NCBI GenBank assembly: GCA_021205365.1 | Contig: JAJPXP010000043.1 | Span: 1-64,000, forward strand | Length of the DNA: 64,000 nucleotides | Direction of reading: 5' to 3' | DNA from: Clostridia bacterium | GTDB taxonomy: Bacteria > Bacillota > Clostridia > Oscillospirales > Butyricicoccaceae | Shown: one piece after another, positions 38,757 through 47,285 of the stretch | Layout of the letters: the number at the start of each line of letters is the position of its first letter | Numbering within the stretch: position 1 is the first letter of the stretch | The notes under the pieces: model-generated | What the model was told of the DNA's origin: nothing | Databases searched by the model: none | The model's input: the letters and a program-made list of their open reading frames with translations, nothing else | Program-made: the position numbers and the translations under genes

Positions 38757-39791
38757 TTAGAGATAATCAGCTACGTTGTCAGCGGTTACCGGCTCAAACG
38801 GGATCCAAACGATAGAATCGCTGTAAGATTCACCGGTATCATCCTTGACAAACTCGGTGCCTTCATTAGCCGGCTTGCCAGCCATCAGATTCAGAGCAAC
38901 TTCTATGCCGCCCTTACCCTGACCAGTTGGGTTCTGGAATACAGTCATAGCCATCTTGCCAGCCTGTACAGCAGCAGCGCCGTCTGCGGTGCAGTCGATA
39001 CCAACGATCGGGAAGGAGGATGGATCGACATTGGCAGCCTCACAAGCTTCAACAGCACCCAGTGCCATTGCATCGTTGTTGGAGATAATGCAGTCAAACT
39101 GCTGACCGGAAGTCAGAATCGGGCTAATCTTGTTCATAGCCTCTGCGCGGTCATACTTACCAGCCAGATCAACTACGGAAGTAGCATTGATGCCGTAATC
39201 CTTCAGAGCCTGCAGAACACCTGCACAGCGCTTGATCTGGGAAACCTGACCCAGTTCGCCCTGAAGCAGTACATACTTGATGTCGGTCTTTCCCTGAGCC
39301 TTGAAGTACTCAGCCAGATACTCACCCTGGTAATAGCCGGAGGTATCCTCGTTGGAACCACAGTAACCAACATTCTCTGCATTCAGAACATTCAGATCAG
39401 ATGGCGGACGGTTTACAAATACCAGCGGAGTATCGCCGGCAGCGTCTACCAGAGACTGTGCTGCATCGGAATCAACCGGTACAACCAAAACTGCAGCGTC
39501 GCCGCCGTTTACAGCAGTCTCAATGTACTGAATCTGCTTTGCAGCATCGTTCTGTGCGTCCTGAGAAGTCAGCTTAACACCTGCAGCCTCTGCTTCCTTC
39601 AGTGCAGATGCTTCCAGAGTGGACAGGAACTCGTCACGGCTGGACATAACCAGCGTCATGGTACCATTCTCTCCGGATCCAGTGGATTCTGCGGAACCGG
39701 AATTGCTGCTGCCACTAGAGCCGCAGCCTGCCATCATGCCAACGCAAGTAGCGCCAACAAGCAGCATAGCCATCATTTTCTTGAGTTTCAT
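38757..39791 (-). CDS. Sugar ABC transporter substrate-binding lipoprotein (Peripla_BP_4 type)
   Basis: 344 residues. Signal peptide with lipobox VGMMAGC, then a Ser/Gly-rich linker. The type I periplasmic binding fold shows MTLVMSSRDEFLSTLEASA, AAVLVVPVDSDAAQSLVDAA, VFVNRPPSDLN, FDCIISNNDAMALGAVEA with the hinge Asn-Asp, and FPIVGIDCTADGAAAVQAGKMAMTVFQNP. These resemble ribose, galactose and myo-inositol binding proteins. The exact sugar is not readable; inositol is an option given the island at 1-14 kb. First gene of its operon, with promoter TTGCAA-N17-TATTCT upstream. Confidence 0.88.
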   Translation of the reverse strand: MKLKKMMAMLLVGATCVGMMAGCGSSGSSNSGSAESTGSGENGTMTLVMSSRDEFLSTLEASALKEAEAAGVKLTSQDAQNDAAKQIQYIETAVNGGDAAVLVVPVDSDAAQSLVDAAGDTPLVFVNRPPSDLNVLNAENVGYCGSNEDTSGYYQGEYLAEYFKAQGKTDIKYVLLQGELGQVSQIKRCAGVLQALKDYGINATSVVDLAGKYDRAEAMNKISPILTSGQQFDCIISNNDAMALGAVEACEAANVDPSSFPIVGIDCTADGAAAVQAGKMAMTVFQNPTGQGKGGIEVALNLMAGKPANEGTEFVKDDTGESYSDSIVWIPFEPVTADNVADYL

Positions 39792-39856
39792 AGTTTCTCT
39801 CCTCTTCTTTTTTGCTTCGCATGTTTGGGATTACATGCTCAGCTTTTGATGTATTA

Positions 39857-39885
39857 AGAATATCACTCGAATGTTACAATTGCAA
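39857..39885 (-). promoter_or_regulatory. Promoter of the sugar ABC operon
   Basis: Minus strand TTGCAA, 17 bases, TATTCT, about 65 bases upstream of the binding-protein start. Confidence 0.6.
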
Positions 39886-40348
39886 GACTTTCCGTATTTC
39901 TTTTGCCCCAAGCTAAAGATTTCATGCAATTCTTCCAAGTTTATTCTTATTTTTTTGTGCAACATAAACATTCACTTTATTGCTCAACTACAACGCTATT
40001 TTTTCTTGTTGATTCTTTTGTGTACTTTTTACATCATTTTATTGTTTTTTATTGGTATTTTTCCTAATAAATTGTTATTATTTCATATTCCATTTCTTTT
40101 TCTTGCTTATTTTCGTCAAAGATTATTTGTGCAATTTGTCTTTTTTCTGATAATTTTCCGGATTTATTTGTCTTTTCTCCCTTTTTTTAGTATCAAAAAA
40201 TTGCTGTTGCTTTCTGTTTTTCTTACTGTTTTTTTGAAGTTACCATATTTTTCACAATTGTTCTGAATCTGCCTTAATATGCGCTCTCCCATTTCGCCTC
40301 CTTTGCCTCCCGGCATCCCATTTCATCGGTGTTTTTCCCGCGTGTTCC

Positions 40349-40377
40349 TTGCTTTTTATGCTCTAAACGTTTATACT
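40349..40377 (+). promoter_or_regulatory. Promoter of the LCP gene
   Basis: TTGCTT, 17 bases, TATACT, 21 bases before the start codon. Confidence 0.6.
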
Positions 40378-40398
40378 TATAAAATAAAGGAGGTTCCC

Positions 40399-41394
40399 AT
40401 GAAAATTAAAACAATACTCATATATATATGCATTATTGTCGTTGTCCTCTGTGGGTGTGCCTTTGGTGCATACAAATATTTCTTCGGCAACCTGACACAT
40501 GACGATTCTTTCCAATATGCAGTCAGCGATGCTGTCGACCGGCTTGCGGTCAAATCTTATAACGATCTGGAGCATGCCAATATCAAAAATATTGCAATCT
40601 TCGGCATCGACAGCAAGGACAGCGATAAAGGCCGCTCTGACGCGACCATGATTCTTTCCATCGACTACGAGCACAATAAAATCAAGCTCTGCTCGATTGC
40701 CCGTGATACCCTCGTATATATCCCTGATAAGGATGTCTACGAAAAATTCACACATGCTTACGCATATGGCGGGGCCGAGCTTGCGGTAAAAACCTTAAAT
40801 ACCAATTTCAATCTGGACATTACCGATTATGTTGCCGTCAATTTCAGCGAAATGGCCGATATTGTCGATATGCTCGGCGGCGTCGAGGTTGATTTGTCTG
40901 AAGACGAAATCAAATACATCGGTAACAATGCGTCTGCATCCGGCCTGACTGCGGGAAGCAGTGTTACTCTAAACGGTGAACAGGCAGTATCCTATTCCCG
41001 TATCCGCTATCTGGACAATGATAATGTCCGTGCAAGCCGTCAGCGCGAAGTTCTGAACAGTATTTTCAACAAAGCCCGCAACATGTCTGCAACGCAGTAT
41101 CCCGGTCTGATCCGTCAGGGCTTGGGTCTGTGCACGACATCGTTAGATTATACTGAAATTCTGAATTATGCGCAGGTTCTCCTTTCCGATGATCTGACTT
41201 TGGAGCAGAATGCGCTTCCGGGTGATGATCTCGACGCTTGGGGAGGAATTATGTCCTCCAGCGGTGCATGGTGCTATATTTATGACCTGCATGACGCATC
41301 GGACAAACTGTTTACCTTTATTTACGAGGATATTTACACCAATTCGGATGTTACGCTTCCGGAGGCTACGGTTGACAAAAGCTTTGTAGATTAA
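40399..41394 (+). CDS. LytR-CpsA-Psr (LCP) family cell-wall glycopolymer ligase
   Basis: 331 residues from MKIKTIL (AAAGGAGGTTCCCATG); the track start lies 40 codons upstream. One N-terminal membrane anchor (about 5-28) leaves the rest outside the cell. The LCP domain shows NIAIFGIDSKDSDKGRSDATMI with its catalytic Asp/Arg, IKLCSIARDTLVYIP, FTHAYAYGGAELAVKTLN, VDMLGGVEVDL, and the DNDNVRASRQREVL arginine cluster near residue 210. These enzymes attach teichoic acids or capsular polymers from lipid carriers to peptidoglycan. It stands alone with its own promoter and terminator. Confidence 0.92.
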   Translation: MKIKTILIYICIIVVVLCGCAFGAYKYFFGNLTHDDSFQYAVSDAVDRLAVKSYNDLEHANIKNIAIFGIDSKDSDKGRSDATMILSIDYEHNKIKLCSIARDTLVYIPDKDVYEKFTHAYAYGGAELAVKTLNTNFNLDITDYVAVNFSEMADIVDMLGGVEVDLSEDEIKYIGNNASASGLTAGSSVTLNGEQAVSYSRIRYLDNDNVRASRQREVLNSIFNKARNMSATQYPGLIRQGLGLCTTSLDYTEILNYAQVLLSDDLTLEQNALPGDDLDAWGGIMSSSGAWCYIYDLHDASDKLFTFIYEDIYTNSDVTLPEATVDKSFVD

Positions 41395-41402
41395 AGTATG
41401 TT

Positions 41403-41434
41403 GCTGCCCTGCATTGCAGGGCAGCTTTTCTTTG
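41403..41434 (+). terminator. LCP gene terminator
   Basis: GCTGCCCTGCA-t-TGCAGGGCAGC, then TTTTCTTTG. Confidence 0.88.
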
Positions 41435-41475
41435 TCATCTTCTAAATTACTTTTGGATATTTCCTTTGTTTTTCT

Positions 41476-41505
41476 TTACAAAAGTGTAGTGTTTTGGTAC
41501 ACTTA
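41476..41505 (+). promoter_or_regulatory. gldA promoter with overlapping operator-like inverted repeat
   Basis: TTTACA, 17 bases, TACACT. The inverted repeat AAGTGTA-N9-TACACTT (41483-41505) fills the spacer and covers the -10, a placement expected of a repressor site. A second stem, ATGCTGGC/GCCAGCAT (41524-41548), lies in the untranslated leader. Confidence 0.6.
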
Positions 41506-41576
41506 TGAGAAAGAGTTGGTTGGATGCTGGCAATTGTTTGGCCAGCATTCTTGTGAAACAAGAAAGGAGTCACATT

Positions 41577-42674
41577 ATGTCCTACGGTATAAAGTCTCCT
41601 GCAAGATATATGCAGGGTAACGGTGAATTGGCTAATCTCGGCCGCAATGTTAAGAAGATGGGAGAAAAATTCCTTGTCCTCTGTTCCCCGAACAACAGAA
41701 AACGTGTCGGTGCTCAGATCGAAGAAAGTCTAAGATCTGTCGAGAAAGAGGTTGTGTTCTGCGAGTTTAATGGTGCATGCACCAAGGCAGAAATCTCCCG
41801 TGTTATGGAAGTTGTAACCGAAAACAACTGCGATGTCGTCATCGGCGTTGGCGGCGGCAAGGTAATCGACACAGCGAAAGCTGTTGTTACCAATCTGGGC
41901 GGCTACCAGCTGGTTATTATTCCAACGGTCGCTTCCAACGACTCTCCGTGCAGCGGCGTAGCTGTTATTTATAATGATGCAGGCGTTGTCATTAAGGCTT
42001 TGATGATGAAGCGCAATCCTGACTTGGTTCTGGTTGATACCGCTGTTATCGCCAAGTCTCCTAAGCGCCTGCTGGTTGCCGGCATGGGTGATGCACTTGC
42101 CACCTGGTTTGAGGCTCGTGCATGCAAGGCATCTGGTGTTAAGACGATGGCTCGTGGCCAGTGCTCCAACACTGCTTTGATGATGTCTAAGCTGTGCTAT
42201 GATATCCTGATCCGGGACGGTGCAGGTGCACTGGAAGCACTCGAAGCAAAGGAAGCCAATGATGCGCTGGACAATGTTGTAGAAGCATGTATTTACCTCA
42301 GCGGTGTTGGCTTCGAGAGCGGCGGTCTTGCTGCAGCTCACGCTATCAACGATGGTTTTGCTTATGTTCCGCAGGCACATGGTATGTACCATGGTGAAAA
42401 AGTAGCGTTCGGCACCATTGCCCAGCTTGTTCTGGAAAATGCGTCCGAAGAAGAAATGCACGAAGTTCTGTCCTTTATGAAGATGGTTGGCCTGCCGATG
42501 ACACTGGCTGACCTGGGCATTACAGATATCAAGGAAGAAGAAATCCGCAAAGCTGCGGAGGCTGCTGTTGTTCCGACACAGTCCACCAAGAATCTGCGCA
42601 AAGATATTACTGCCGATGAGGTTTATGCTGCCATTATGGAAGCTGACAGGACCGGCGCCGCATTTCAGGCATAA
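41577..42674 (+). CDS. gldA: Glycerol dehydrogenase
   Basis: 365 residues from MSYGIKS (AAAGGAGTCACATTATG); the track start is 24 codons upstream. Zn-dependent family of the iron-ADH superfamily: NAD loop VIGVGGGKVIDTAKA near residue 90, PTVASNDSPCSG near residue 120, metal ligands in GMGDALATWFEARA, ESGGLAAAHAIN and AHGMYHGEKVAFG. It oxidises glycerol to dihydroxyacetone with NAD+ or runs in reverse to regenerate NAD+. Promoter carries an operator-like repeat, so expression is likely regulated. The uridine phosphorylase gene follows after 42 bases and may be co-transcribed. Confidence 0.92.
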   Translation: MSYGIKSPARYMQGNGELANLGRNVKKMGEKFLVLCSPNNRKRVGAQIEESLRSVEKEVVFCEFNGACTKAEISRVMEVVTENNCDVVIGVGGGKVIDTAKAVVTNLGGYQLVIIPTVASNDSPCSGVAVIYNDAGVVIKALMMKRNPDLVLVDTAVIAKSPKRLLVAGMGDALATWFEARACKASGVKTMARGQCSNTALMMSKLCYDILIRDGAGALEALEAKEANDALDNVVEACIYLSGVGFESGGLAAAHAINDGFAYVPQAHGMYHGEKVAFGTIAQLVLENASEEEMHEVLSFMKMVGLPMTLADLGITDIKEEEIRKAAEAAVVPTQSTKNLRKDITADEVYAAIMEADRTGAAFQA

Positions 42675-42716
42675 CTCTTTCTACATTATATAAATATAAC
42701 GATTGGAGGTACGCTT

Positions 42717-43517
42717 ATGGCAACTGCATACAGCCCCAATGAAGAATTTCATCTGAAAATCAAATCTGGTGACATTGGCGGATATGTCATCCTTCCCGGT
42801 GATCCCGGACGCTGCAAACAGATTGCAGCCCTGTTTGACAATCCACAGAAAATTGCAGCAAACCGTGAATTTACCACGTATACTGGTACACTCGATGGTG
42901 TAAAAGTCAGCGTTGCCTCCACTGGTATCGGCGGCCCCTCTGCTGCTATTGCCCTGGAGGAACTGATCCACTGCGGTGCACACACCTTTATCCGCGTCGG
43001 TACTGCTGGCGGAATGCAGCCAGAGGTGCTGGGAGGCGATTTGGTCATCGCCACCGGTGCTGTCCGCATGGACGGAACCGGCAAGGAATACGCACCGATT
43101 GAATATCCGGCAACCGGACATTTCGATGTTGTGCAGGCACTGCATCACGCGGCATCCAAAGCCGGATACCGGTTCCATGTCGGCGTAGTGCAGTGCAAGG
43201 ATTCCTTCTATGGGCAGCATGAACCGGAAAACATGCCAGTTTCCGCTGACCTGGAGCAGAAATGGAAGGCATGGCTCGGCTGCGGCGCTCTGGCAAGCGA
43301 AATGGAGTCTGCAACCTTATTTATTGTTGCAGCGGTACGGCGTGTACGTATCGGTTCTATTCTGCTTGTTTTGGGCAATCAGACCCGCCGCGCCATGGGA
43401 TTGGAAGATATTCAGGTACACGACACCACCCATTGCATCCAAACTGCGGTTGAAGCATTACGCCTGCTAATTGCGGCAGATGGTGAGAACAATACGATAC
43501 CATATAATAATGTATAA
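42717..43517 (+). CDS. udp: Uridine phosphorylase-type nucleoside phosphorylase
   Basis: 266 residues, PNP/UDP family 1. The phosphate-binding loop is [14 protein letters not shown] near residue 25. [16 protein letters not shown] and [13 protein letters not shown] (about 70-105) form the ribose and phosphate site, and [13 protein letters not shown] near residue 195 holds the ribose-binding Glu. It splits uridine with phosphate to uracil and ribose-1-phosphate. [17 protein letters not shown] fits uridine rather than purine phosphorylases. GATTGGAGGTACGCTTATG gives the start. No deoC or pyrimidine genes adjoin. Confidence 0.88.
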   Translation: MATAYSPNEEFHLKIKSGDIGGYVILPGDPGRCKQIAALFDNPQKIAANREFTTYTGTLDGVKVSVASTGIGGPSAAIALEELIHCGAHTFIRVGTAGGMQPEVLGGDLVIATGAVRMDGTGKEYAPIEYPATGHFDVVQALHHAASKAGYRFHVGVVQCKDSFYGQHEPENMPVSADLEQKWKAWLGCGALASEMESATLFIVAAVRRVRIGSILLVLGNQTRRAMGLEDIQVHDTTHCIQTAVEALRLLIAADGENNTIPYNNV

Positions 43518-43540
43518 ATTATTCTAATGAAAAAATAATA

Positions 43541-43606
43541 CAGAAAACCGGCATTCTCAAAAGACTTCTCAAGTCCTAAGAAATGCCGATTTTCTGCTTT
43601 TTCCTG
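43541..43606. terminator. Bidirectional terminator between udp and the DegV gene
   Basis: CGGCATT...AATGCCG outer stem with inner GACTT/AAGTC pairing, flanked by GAAAACC and ATTTTCTGCTTTTTC. Confidence 0.7.
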
Positions 43607-43667
43607 TATTTCTCTGCGCAAGTTACGATTATCATTGCATTTTGCAGAAGTCCTTACCGCTTTTAGG

Positions 43668-44519
43668 CTACGGGTTAACCAGCACACCGATACCCAGCAG
43701 ACCCGGTCCGGTATGAATTGCCATGGATGCAGTGATCTGGCTTTCCGTGACAATCGTCCCCTTTTTTGTGATTTTTTTCAAAAACGGTTTCACCTCTGCC
43801 ACCACATCCGGTGCAGCGCCATTCATCAGCGCAAACCATGCTGGCTGTCCGCCGCACATGTTCTGCACATGCTGCAGCATCTTTTCCTTGCCCGCCTTTG
43901 CGCCGCGGATTTTTTCCACAGTGTAATACGAACCCTCTTCATTGCAAGAAATAATCGGCTTGATTTTCAGCAGGCTGCCTGCTACAGCTGCTACGCCGCC
44001 AATACGTCCGCCTTTGCGCAGATACTCCAGTGTATCCATATAAAAGAATACCTTGGAATCCTTTATCTTTTCCGTCAGACGTTCGCAGATTTCCTCAAAC
44101 GGAACATTCTTCTCCAGCTGTACTGCAGCCCACATTGCCAGCAGGCCAGCGCCAATGGAAATATTTTTTGTATCCAATATAAAAGAGGTCAGCTCCGGAT
44201 GTTCATTGAAAACCATCTGTGCAGTCTGGCAGGTACTGCTCAGCTTACTGGAAATGAAAATACCAATGACATTCTCATATCCTTCGCTCTTGATTTCATC
44301 GATCATGTCATAGTAATCCTGCATAGTCGGTGTAGAAGTATGCGGAATTTCTTCCGGGAAGCGCTTATATACTTCATATGCCAGCGCTACGCTGTCCAGA
44401 TGGTGTTCATTTTCATAGGAAACACGCAGCCGGAGTACCTTAATATGATGCTTTTTAATAAACGCCTGCGGAATATCGCAGCCGGAATCTACGAGAATGA
44501 CTGTATTTCTCTTTTTCAT
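43668..44519 (-). CDS. DegV family fatty-acid-binding protein
   Basis: 283 residues from MKKRNTV (GTGAGGAACATGTTATG); the track ORF is 77 codons too long upstream. DegV features: VILVDSGCDIP at the N-terminus, the TSTPTMQDYYDMI segment near residue 75 carrying the fatty-acid-contacting Thr/Ser, GIFISSKLSSTCQTA, ILDTKNISIGAGLLA, and LEYLRKGGRIGG near residue 165. DegV/FakB proteins carry a fatty acid for phosphorylation by FakA, feeding phospholipid synthesis; no fakA is near. Own promoter (TTGACA-N17-AATACT) upstream. Confidence 0.88.
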   Translation of the reverse strand: MKKRNTVILVDSGCDIPQAFIKKHHIKVLRLRVSYENEHHLDSVALAYEVYKRFPEEIPHTSTPTMQDYYDMIDEIKSEGYENVIGIFISSKLSSTCQTAQMVFNEHPELTSFILDTKNISIGAGLLAMWAAVQLEKNVPFEEICERLTEKIKDSKVFFYMDTLEYLRKGGRIGGVAAVAGSLLKIKPIISCNEEGSYYTVEKIRGAKAGKEKMLQHVQNMCGGQPAWFALMNGAAPDVVAEVKPFLKKITKKGTIVTESQITASMAIHTGPGLLGIGVLVNP

Positions 44520-44564
44520 AACATGTTCCTCACATCGAAAATAGTTTTGATAACCATATTCAAT

Positions 44565-44593
44565 AGTATTACATATCGCGCCATATTTGTCAA
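44565..44593 (-). promoter_or_regulatory. Promoter of the DegV gene
   Basis: Minus strand TTGACA, 17 bases, AATACT, about 45 bases before the start. Confidence 0.65.
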
Positions 44594-44633
44594 GTATACC
44601 CGCTATATGCACGGAAAATATTTTCCTTTCCTC

Positions 44634-44662
44634 TTGCTGTTGCTGTCGTTTTCTGCTAAAAT
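44634..44662 (+). promoter_or_regulatory. Promoter of the 129-residue hypothetical gene
   Basis: TTGCTG, 17 bases, TAAAAT, 23 bases before the ATG. Confidence 0.6.
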
Positions 44663-44685
44663 ATCCAACCAGAGGAGTTGATTTC

Positions 44686-45075
44686 ATGGAAGAACAGAAC
44701 AACACAGCCTTTTCCCTGACTGCAGAAGAATTGGAATTCTGCATTTCCACACTTCAGATCGAGATAGAAGAAGTGGAACGTACTATAAAGGATAAAAACA
44801 TTGCCATAGATGAACGTATTGAGCTGAAGGCATACATAAAAAAGCTGGATAGCATTCAGGACCAGTTCCTGACGGAGGACAATGCCTTTCTCTCAATTGA
44901 TCTGCTGCAGGTTTATCATCTGGTGCAGCAGCAACGGGATTATATGAATGATATTCTTGACAAGGAAACCATGTCCCTTGATATGCGTCGGGAAGGACAG
45001 CAGAACCTGCGTACAGCAAACAGTATTATGCGCAAGCTGCGAAACTACTTCAAAAAATTTGAAATCGATGTGTAA
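44686..45075 (+). CDS. Hypothetical protein, charged and predominantly helical
   Basis: I do not recognise this gene. 129 residues from MEEQNNT (AGAGGAGTTGATTTCATG); the track start is 33 codons upstream of the ribosome site. It is rich in Glu, Lys, Gln and Leu without signal peptide or membrane segment. LEFCISTLQIEIEEVERTI and the later YIKKLDSIQDQFLTEDNAF have heptad-like spacing, so two or three long helices or a coiled coil are likely. It has its own promoter and a terminator, and stands divergent from the DegV gene. The good ribosome site and typical codon use argue that it is real. Confidence 0.7.
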   Translation: MEEQNNTAFSLTAEELEFCISTLQIEIEEVERTIKDKNIAIDERIELKAYIKKLDSIQDQFLTEDNAFLSIDLLQVYHLVQQQRDYMNDILDKETMSLDMRREGQQNLRTANSIMRKLRNYFKKFEIDV

Positions 45076-45079
45076 ACAA

Positions 45080-45115
45080 AAGGCTCCCGCCAGAACGGGA
45101 GCCTTCTTCTTTTAT
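45080..45115. terminator. Bidirectional terminator
   Basis: AAGGCTCCCG-ccagaa-CGGGAGCCTT, then CTTCTTTTAT. Confidence 0.85.
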
Positions 45116-46080
45116 ACAAGATAACGTCCAATCTTTGGGATTTTCCGGATCAGGAAGGTTAGCAGACCGGAAACCACCAGCAGCAGAACCGATGCTGCAA
45201 CAACGAACAACGTAGTCGGCAGCATAATGCCGTACAGATTCAATACATAGCACAGAACTGCAAGCAGGATCGGATGAATCAGATAAATACCGAAACTGAG
45301 CTGTGCCAGCCTGGAAATCGGCCGGAGCACCTTCGCAGAAAGCCGCATTCCTGCCAGTGTATTTTTTACAACCAGGAACAGCGCCATAGCGATCAGCACA
45401 GCATCCGGCGAAAGAATCATCAAGGCCGGATCTCTGGAAAACATGGAAGAACCCATCCAGATGCCACGCAAGGCCAGAATCAGGCAAATGCCGCCTAACA
45501 GATACAGAATGCGAAGCTGTCTTCGGTTCATCATTGCTGTACGCAGATACCAGCCTGCTGTAAACACAGCCAGATATCCAAAACCCATCATGGCATAATC
45601 CGCCATATGTGTTGTTCCCAGCTGCAGCTGGAAAAATGGATAAACACAACCGATCACCAGCCCAAACAAAACGACATACCAAAGCTCTCTCGTCTGTGCC
45701 ACACGGGTAAAGACACGCATGATCGGCGAAAATGCGTATAAAATAATCATGACAAACAGAAAATTCAAATAAAAACTGCCGCCGCTCAGCATACCGCTGA
45801 TAACGCCGCCTGTTGCCCGATTGACAGCCAGAGCAACACATCCCCAAACAATATACGCCACAATAATATGCAGCCCATATTTCTGTGCCATGTCCCTTGC
45901 ACTGATATACCAGCTGCTGTCAAGGAAAAACATGCCGCTGAGCATGACAAACATCGGTGCTGCCCATGTCAGCAATCCGCTGACGCCAGTACAGCCCGCA
46001 GCCATGGACGTGCTGAGGAAAACCACCGCGATACAGCTGAGTGCCCGCAGCACATCCGGGTAAACCATTCTACGTTTCAT
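45112..46080 (-). CDS. Acyltransferase family 3 membrane protein (OafA-like)
   Basis: 322 residues with about ten hydrophobic segments and little extramembrane sequence. The start YPDVLRALSCIAVVFLSTS corresponds to the D-x-x-R-x-x-x-x-x-x-V pattern of the family, but the usual catalytic His after the first helix is not obvious (FLSTSMAA where many members have H). The end SFGIYLIHPILLAVL fits the conserved C-terminal F-x-x-Y-L-x-H-P motif. Members O-acylate cell-wall or exopolysaccharide sugars. A weak GAAGG lies 13 bases upstream of this ATG; MVYPDV five codons in is an alternative start. Confidence 0.75.
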   Translation of the reverse strand: MKRRMVYPDVLRALSCIAVVFLSTSMAAGCTGVSGLLTWAAPMFVMLSGMFFLDSSWYISARDMAQKYGLHIIVAYIVWGCVALAVNRATGGVISGMLSGGSFYLNFLFVMIILYAFSPIMRVFTRVAQTRELWYVVLFGLVIGCVYPFFQLQLGTTHMADYAMMGFGYLAVFTAGWYLRTAMMNRRQLRILYLLGGICLILALRGIWMGSSMFSRDPALMILSPDAVLIAMALFLVVKNTLAGMRLSAKVLRPISRLAQLSFGIYLIHPILLAVLCYVLNLYGIMLPTTLFVVAASVLLLVVSGLLTFLIRKIPKIGRYLV

Positions 46081-46208
46081 TGTACAAAATCAACCTTCTT
46101 TAATCATTATGTTAAATTCCATATCTTTTTCCATGTATACATCATACCACATTGGAAAAACTAAAGGAACCCGAAATGAATTGAAATTTTGTGAAGGAAG
46201 TGTGAATT

Positions 46209-47144
46209 TTGACAAATTCCCAGAAATGCGGGATTATCGGCTGCGGCAGCGTCGGCGCTGCAGCTGCCTATACCCTTGCCACACATGGATTGTTTTCTGA
46301 GCTGGTGCTCATCGATATGAATCGGAAGCGTGCCCATGGTGAAGCCATGGATATCAGCCATGGTATTTCCTTTTCCCAGCCGTGCCGTGTCATTGACGGT
46401 GATTACGATGATTTGAAGGATGCATCCCTTGTCATTATTGCTGCTGGCGTCGGGCAGAAACCCGGCGAAAGCCGTCTGGATCTGCTGACACGCAATGCTG
46501 CTGTCATGCGTTCTATTATCACCGAAATCAAGCGTGTCTGCCCGGACACCATCCTGCTGATTGTATCCAATCCGGTAGATCTGCTTACCGGAATTGCTTT
46601 ACGCATTTCCGGCTTCCCGCCGGAACATGTTATCGGTTCCGGCACCGTTCTGGACACGGCACGTCTCAAATTCCTGCTGGGGCAGCAGCTAAAGGTGGAC
46701 AGCCGGAATGTCCATGCCTTTGTCATCGGTGAGCATGGCGACAGCGAACTTGCTGTCTGGTCCAGTGCGAATATCTCCGGTATTGATTTGGACGATTATT
46801 GTGCCGGACGCAATATTTCCGATGATTTTTCCAATCTGTTTGAATCTGTTCGCCATGCAGCCTATGAAATCATCGAAGGCAAAGGGGCAACCTATTATGG
46901 CATTGCCATGTCCGTGCTGCGCATCGCAACCTGCATTGTACGCGGCGAACACGGAGTCCTTCCGGTTTCCTGCCATGCCAGCGGGCATTATGGCCTGACA
47001 GATGTCTGCATCGGTCTTCCCTGCGTCATCGGAAGAAATGGCATTGAAACCGTACTGGATATCCCGCTGAGCGAAGGTGAAATGCATCAGCTGCAGCGCT
47101 CTGCCAAAACATTAAAAAGTGCACTGGATGAGCTGAATCTGTAA
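46209..47144 (+). CDS. ldh: L-lactate dehydrogenase
   Basis: 311 residues with a TTG start (AAGGAAG eight bases upstream; an in-frame ATG does not occur near the conserved N-terminus). NAD loop GIIGCGSVGAAAAY, then GVGQKPGESRLDLL, whose Gln is the residue that selects lactate over malate, SNPVDLLT, GSGTVLDTARLKFLL and the catalytic His in IGEHGDSELAVWS. It reduces pyruvate to lactate to regenerate NAD+. GATYYGIAMSV near residue 230 is typical of LDH. It is monocistronic with a terminator. A rare start codon suggests modest expression. Confidence 0.9.
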   Translation: MTNSQKCGIIGCGSVGAAAAYTLATHGLFSELVLIDMNRKRAHGEAMDISHGISFSQPCRVIDGDYDDLKDASLVIIAAGVGQKPGESRLDLLTRNAAVMRSIITEIKRVCPDTILLIVSNPVDLLTGIALRISGFPPEHVIGSGTVLDTARLKFLLGQQLKVDSRNVHAFVIGEHGDSELAVWSSANISGIDLDDYCAGRNISDDFSNLFESVRHAAYEIIEGKGATYYGIAMSVLRIATCIVRGEHGVLPVSCHASGHYGLTDVCIGLPCVIGRNGIETVLDIPLSEGEMHQLQRSAKTLKSALDELNL

Positions 47145-47171
47145 CAATCAAGCCATCTGTTCCCCTTCCGT

Positions 47172-47203
47172 CCACTGCCTTTACCGGCAGTGGATTTTCT
47201 TTC
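47172..47203 (+). terminator. ldh terminator
   Basis: CCACTGCC-tttacc-GGCAGTGG, then ATTTTCTTTCCC. Confidence 0.75.
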
Positions 47204-47209
47204 CCTTCG

Positions 47210-47238
47210 TTGACTTATTCCTATGAAACCGCTATACT
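47210..47238 (+). promoter_or_regulatory. Promoter of the AAA-CYTH gene
   Basis: TTGACT, 17 bases, TATACT: strong sigma-A match, about 47 bases before the start. Confidence 0.7.
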
Positions 47239-47285
47239 AAACATATCATCTGGTATCAGAAAGATACCACAGGAGGGATTGCCTC

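Larger units (their letters stand above)
39792..40398. other. AT-rich divergent intergenic region between the sugar ABC operon and the LCP gene
   Basis: 607 bases. Outside the two promoters (39857-39885 minus, 40349-40377 plus) I see only a very T-rich tract on the plus strand from about 39890 to 40270, and no ORF with a ribosome site. The track ORF 39871-40266 is low-complexity Phe/Leu and not convincing. Confidence 0.6.

Noticed and set aside
39871-40266. 131-codon plus-strand ORF of Phe/Leu-rich sequence
   Set aside because: Low-complexity T-rich DNA without ribosome site; hydrophobicity follows from TTT/CTT repeats.
45050-45847. 265-codon minus-strand ORF
   Set aside because: Alternative frame of the acyltransferase gene; it has no motif or ribosome site, while the other frame shows regular membrane segments.
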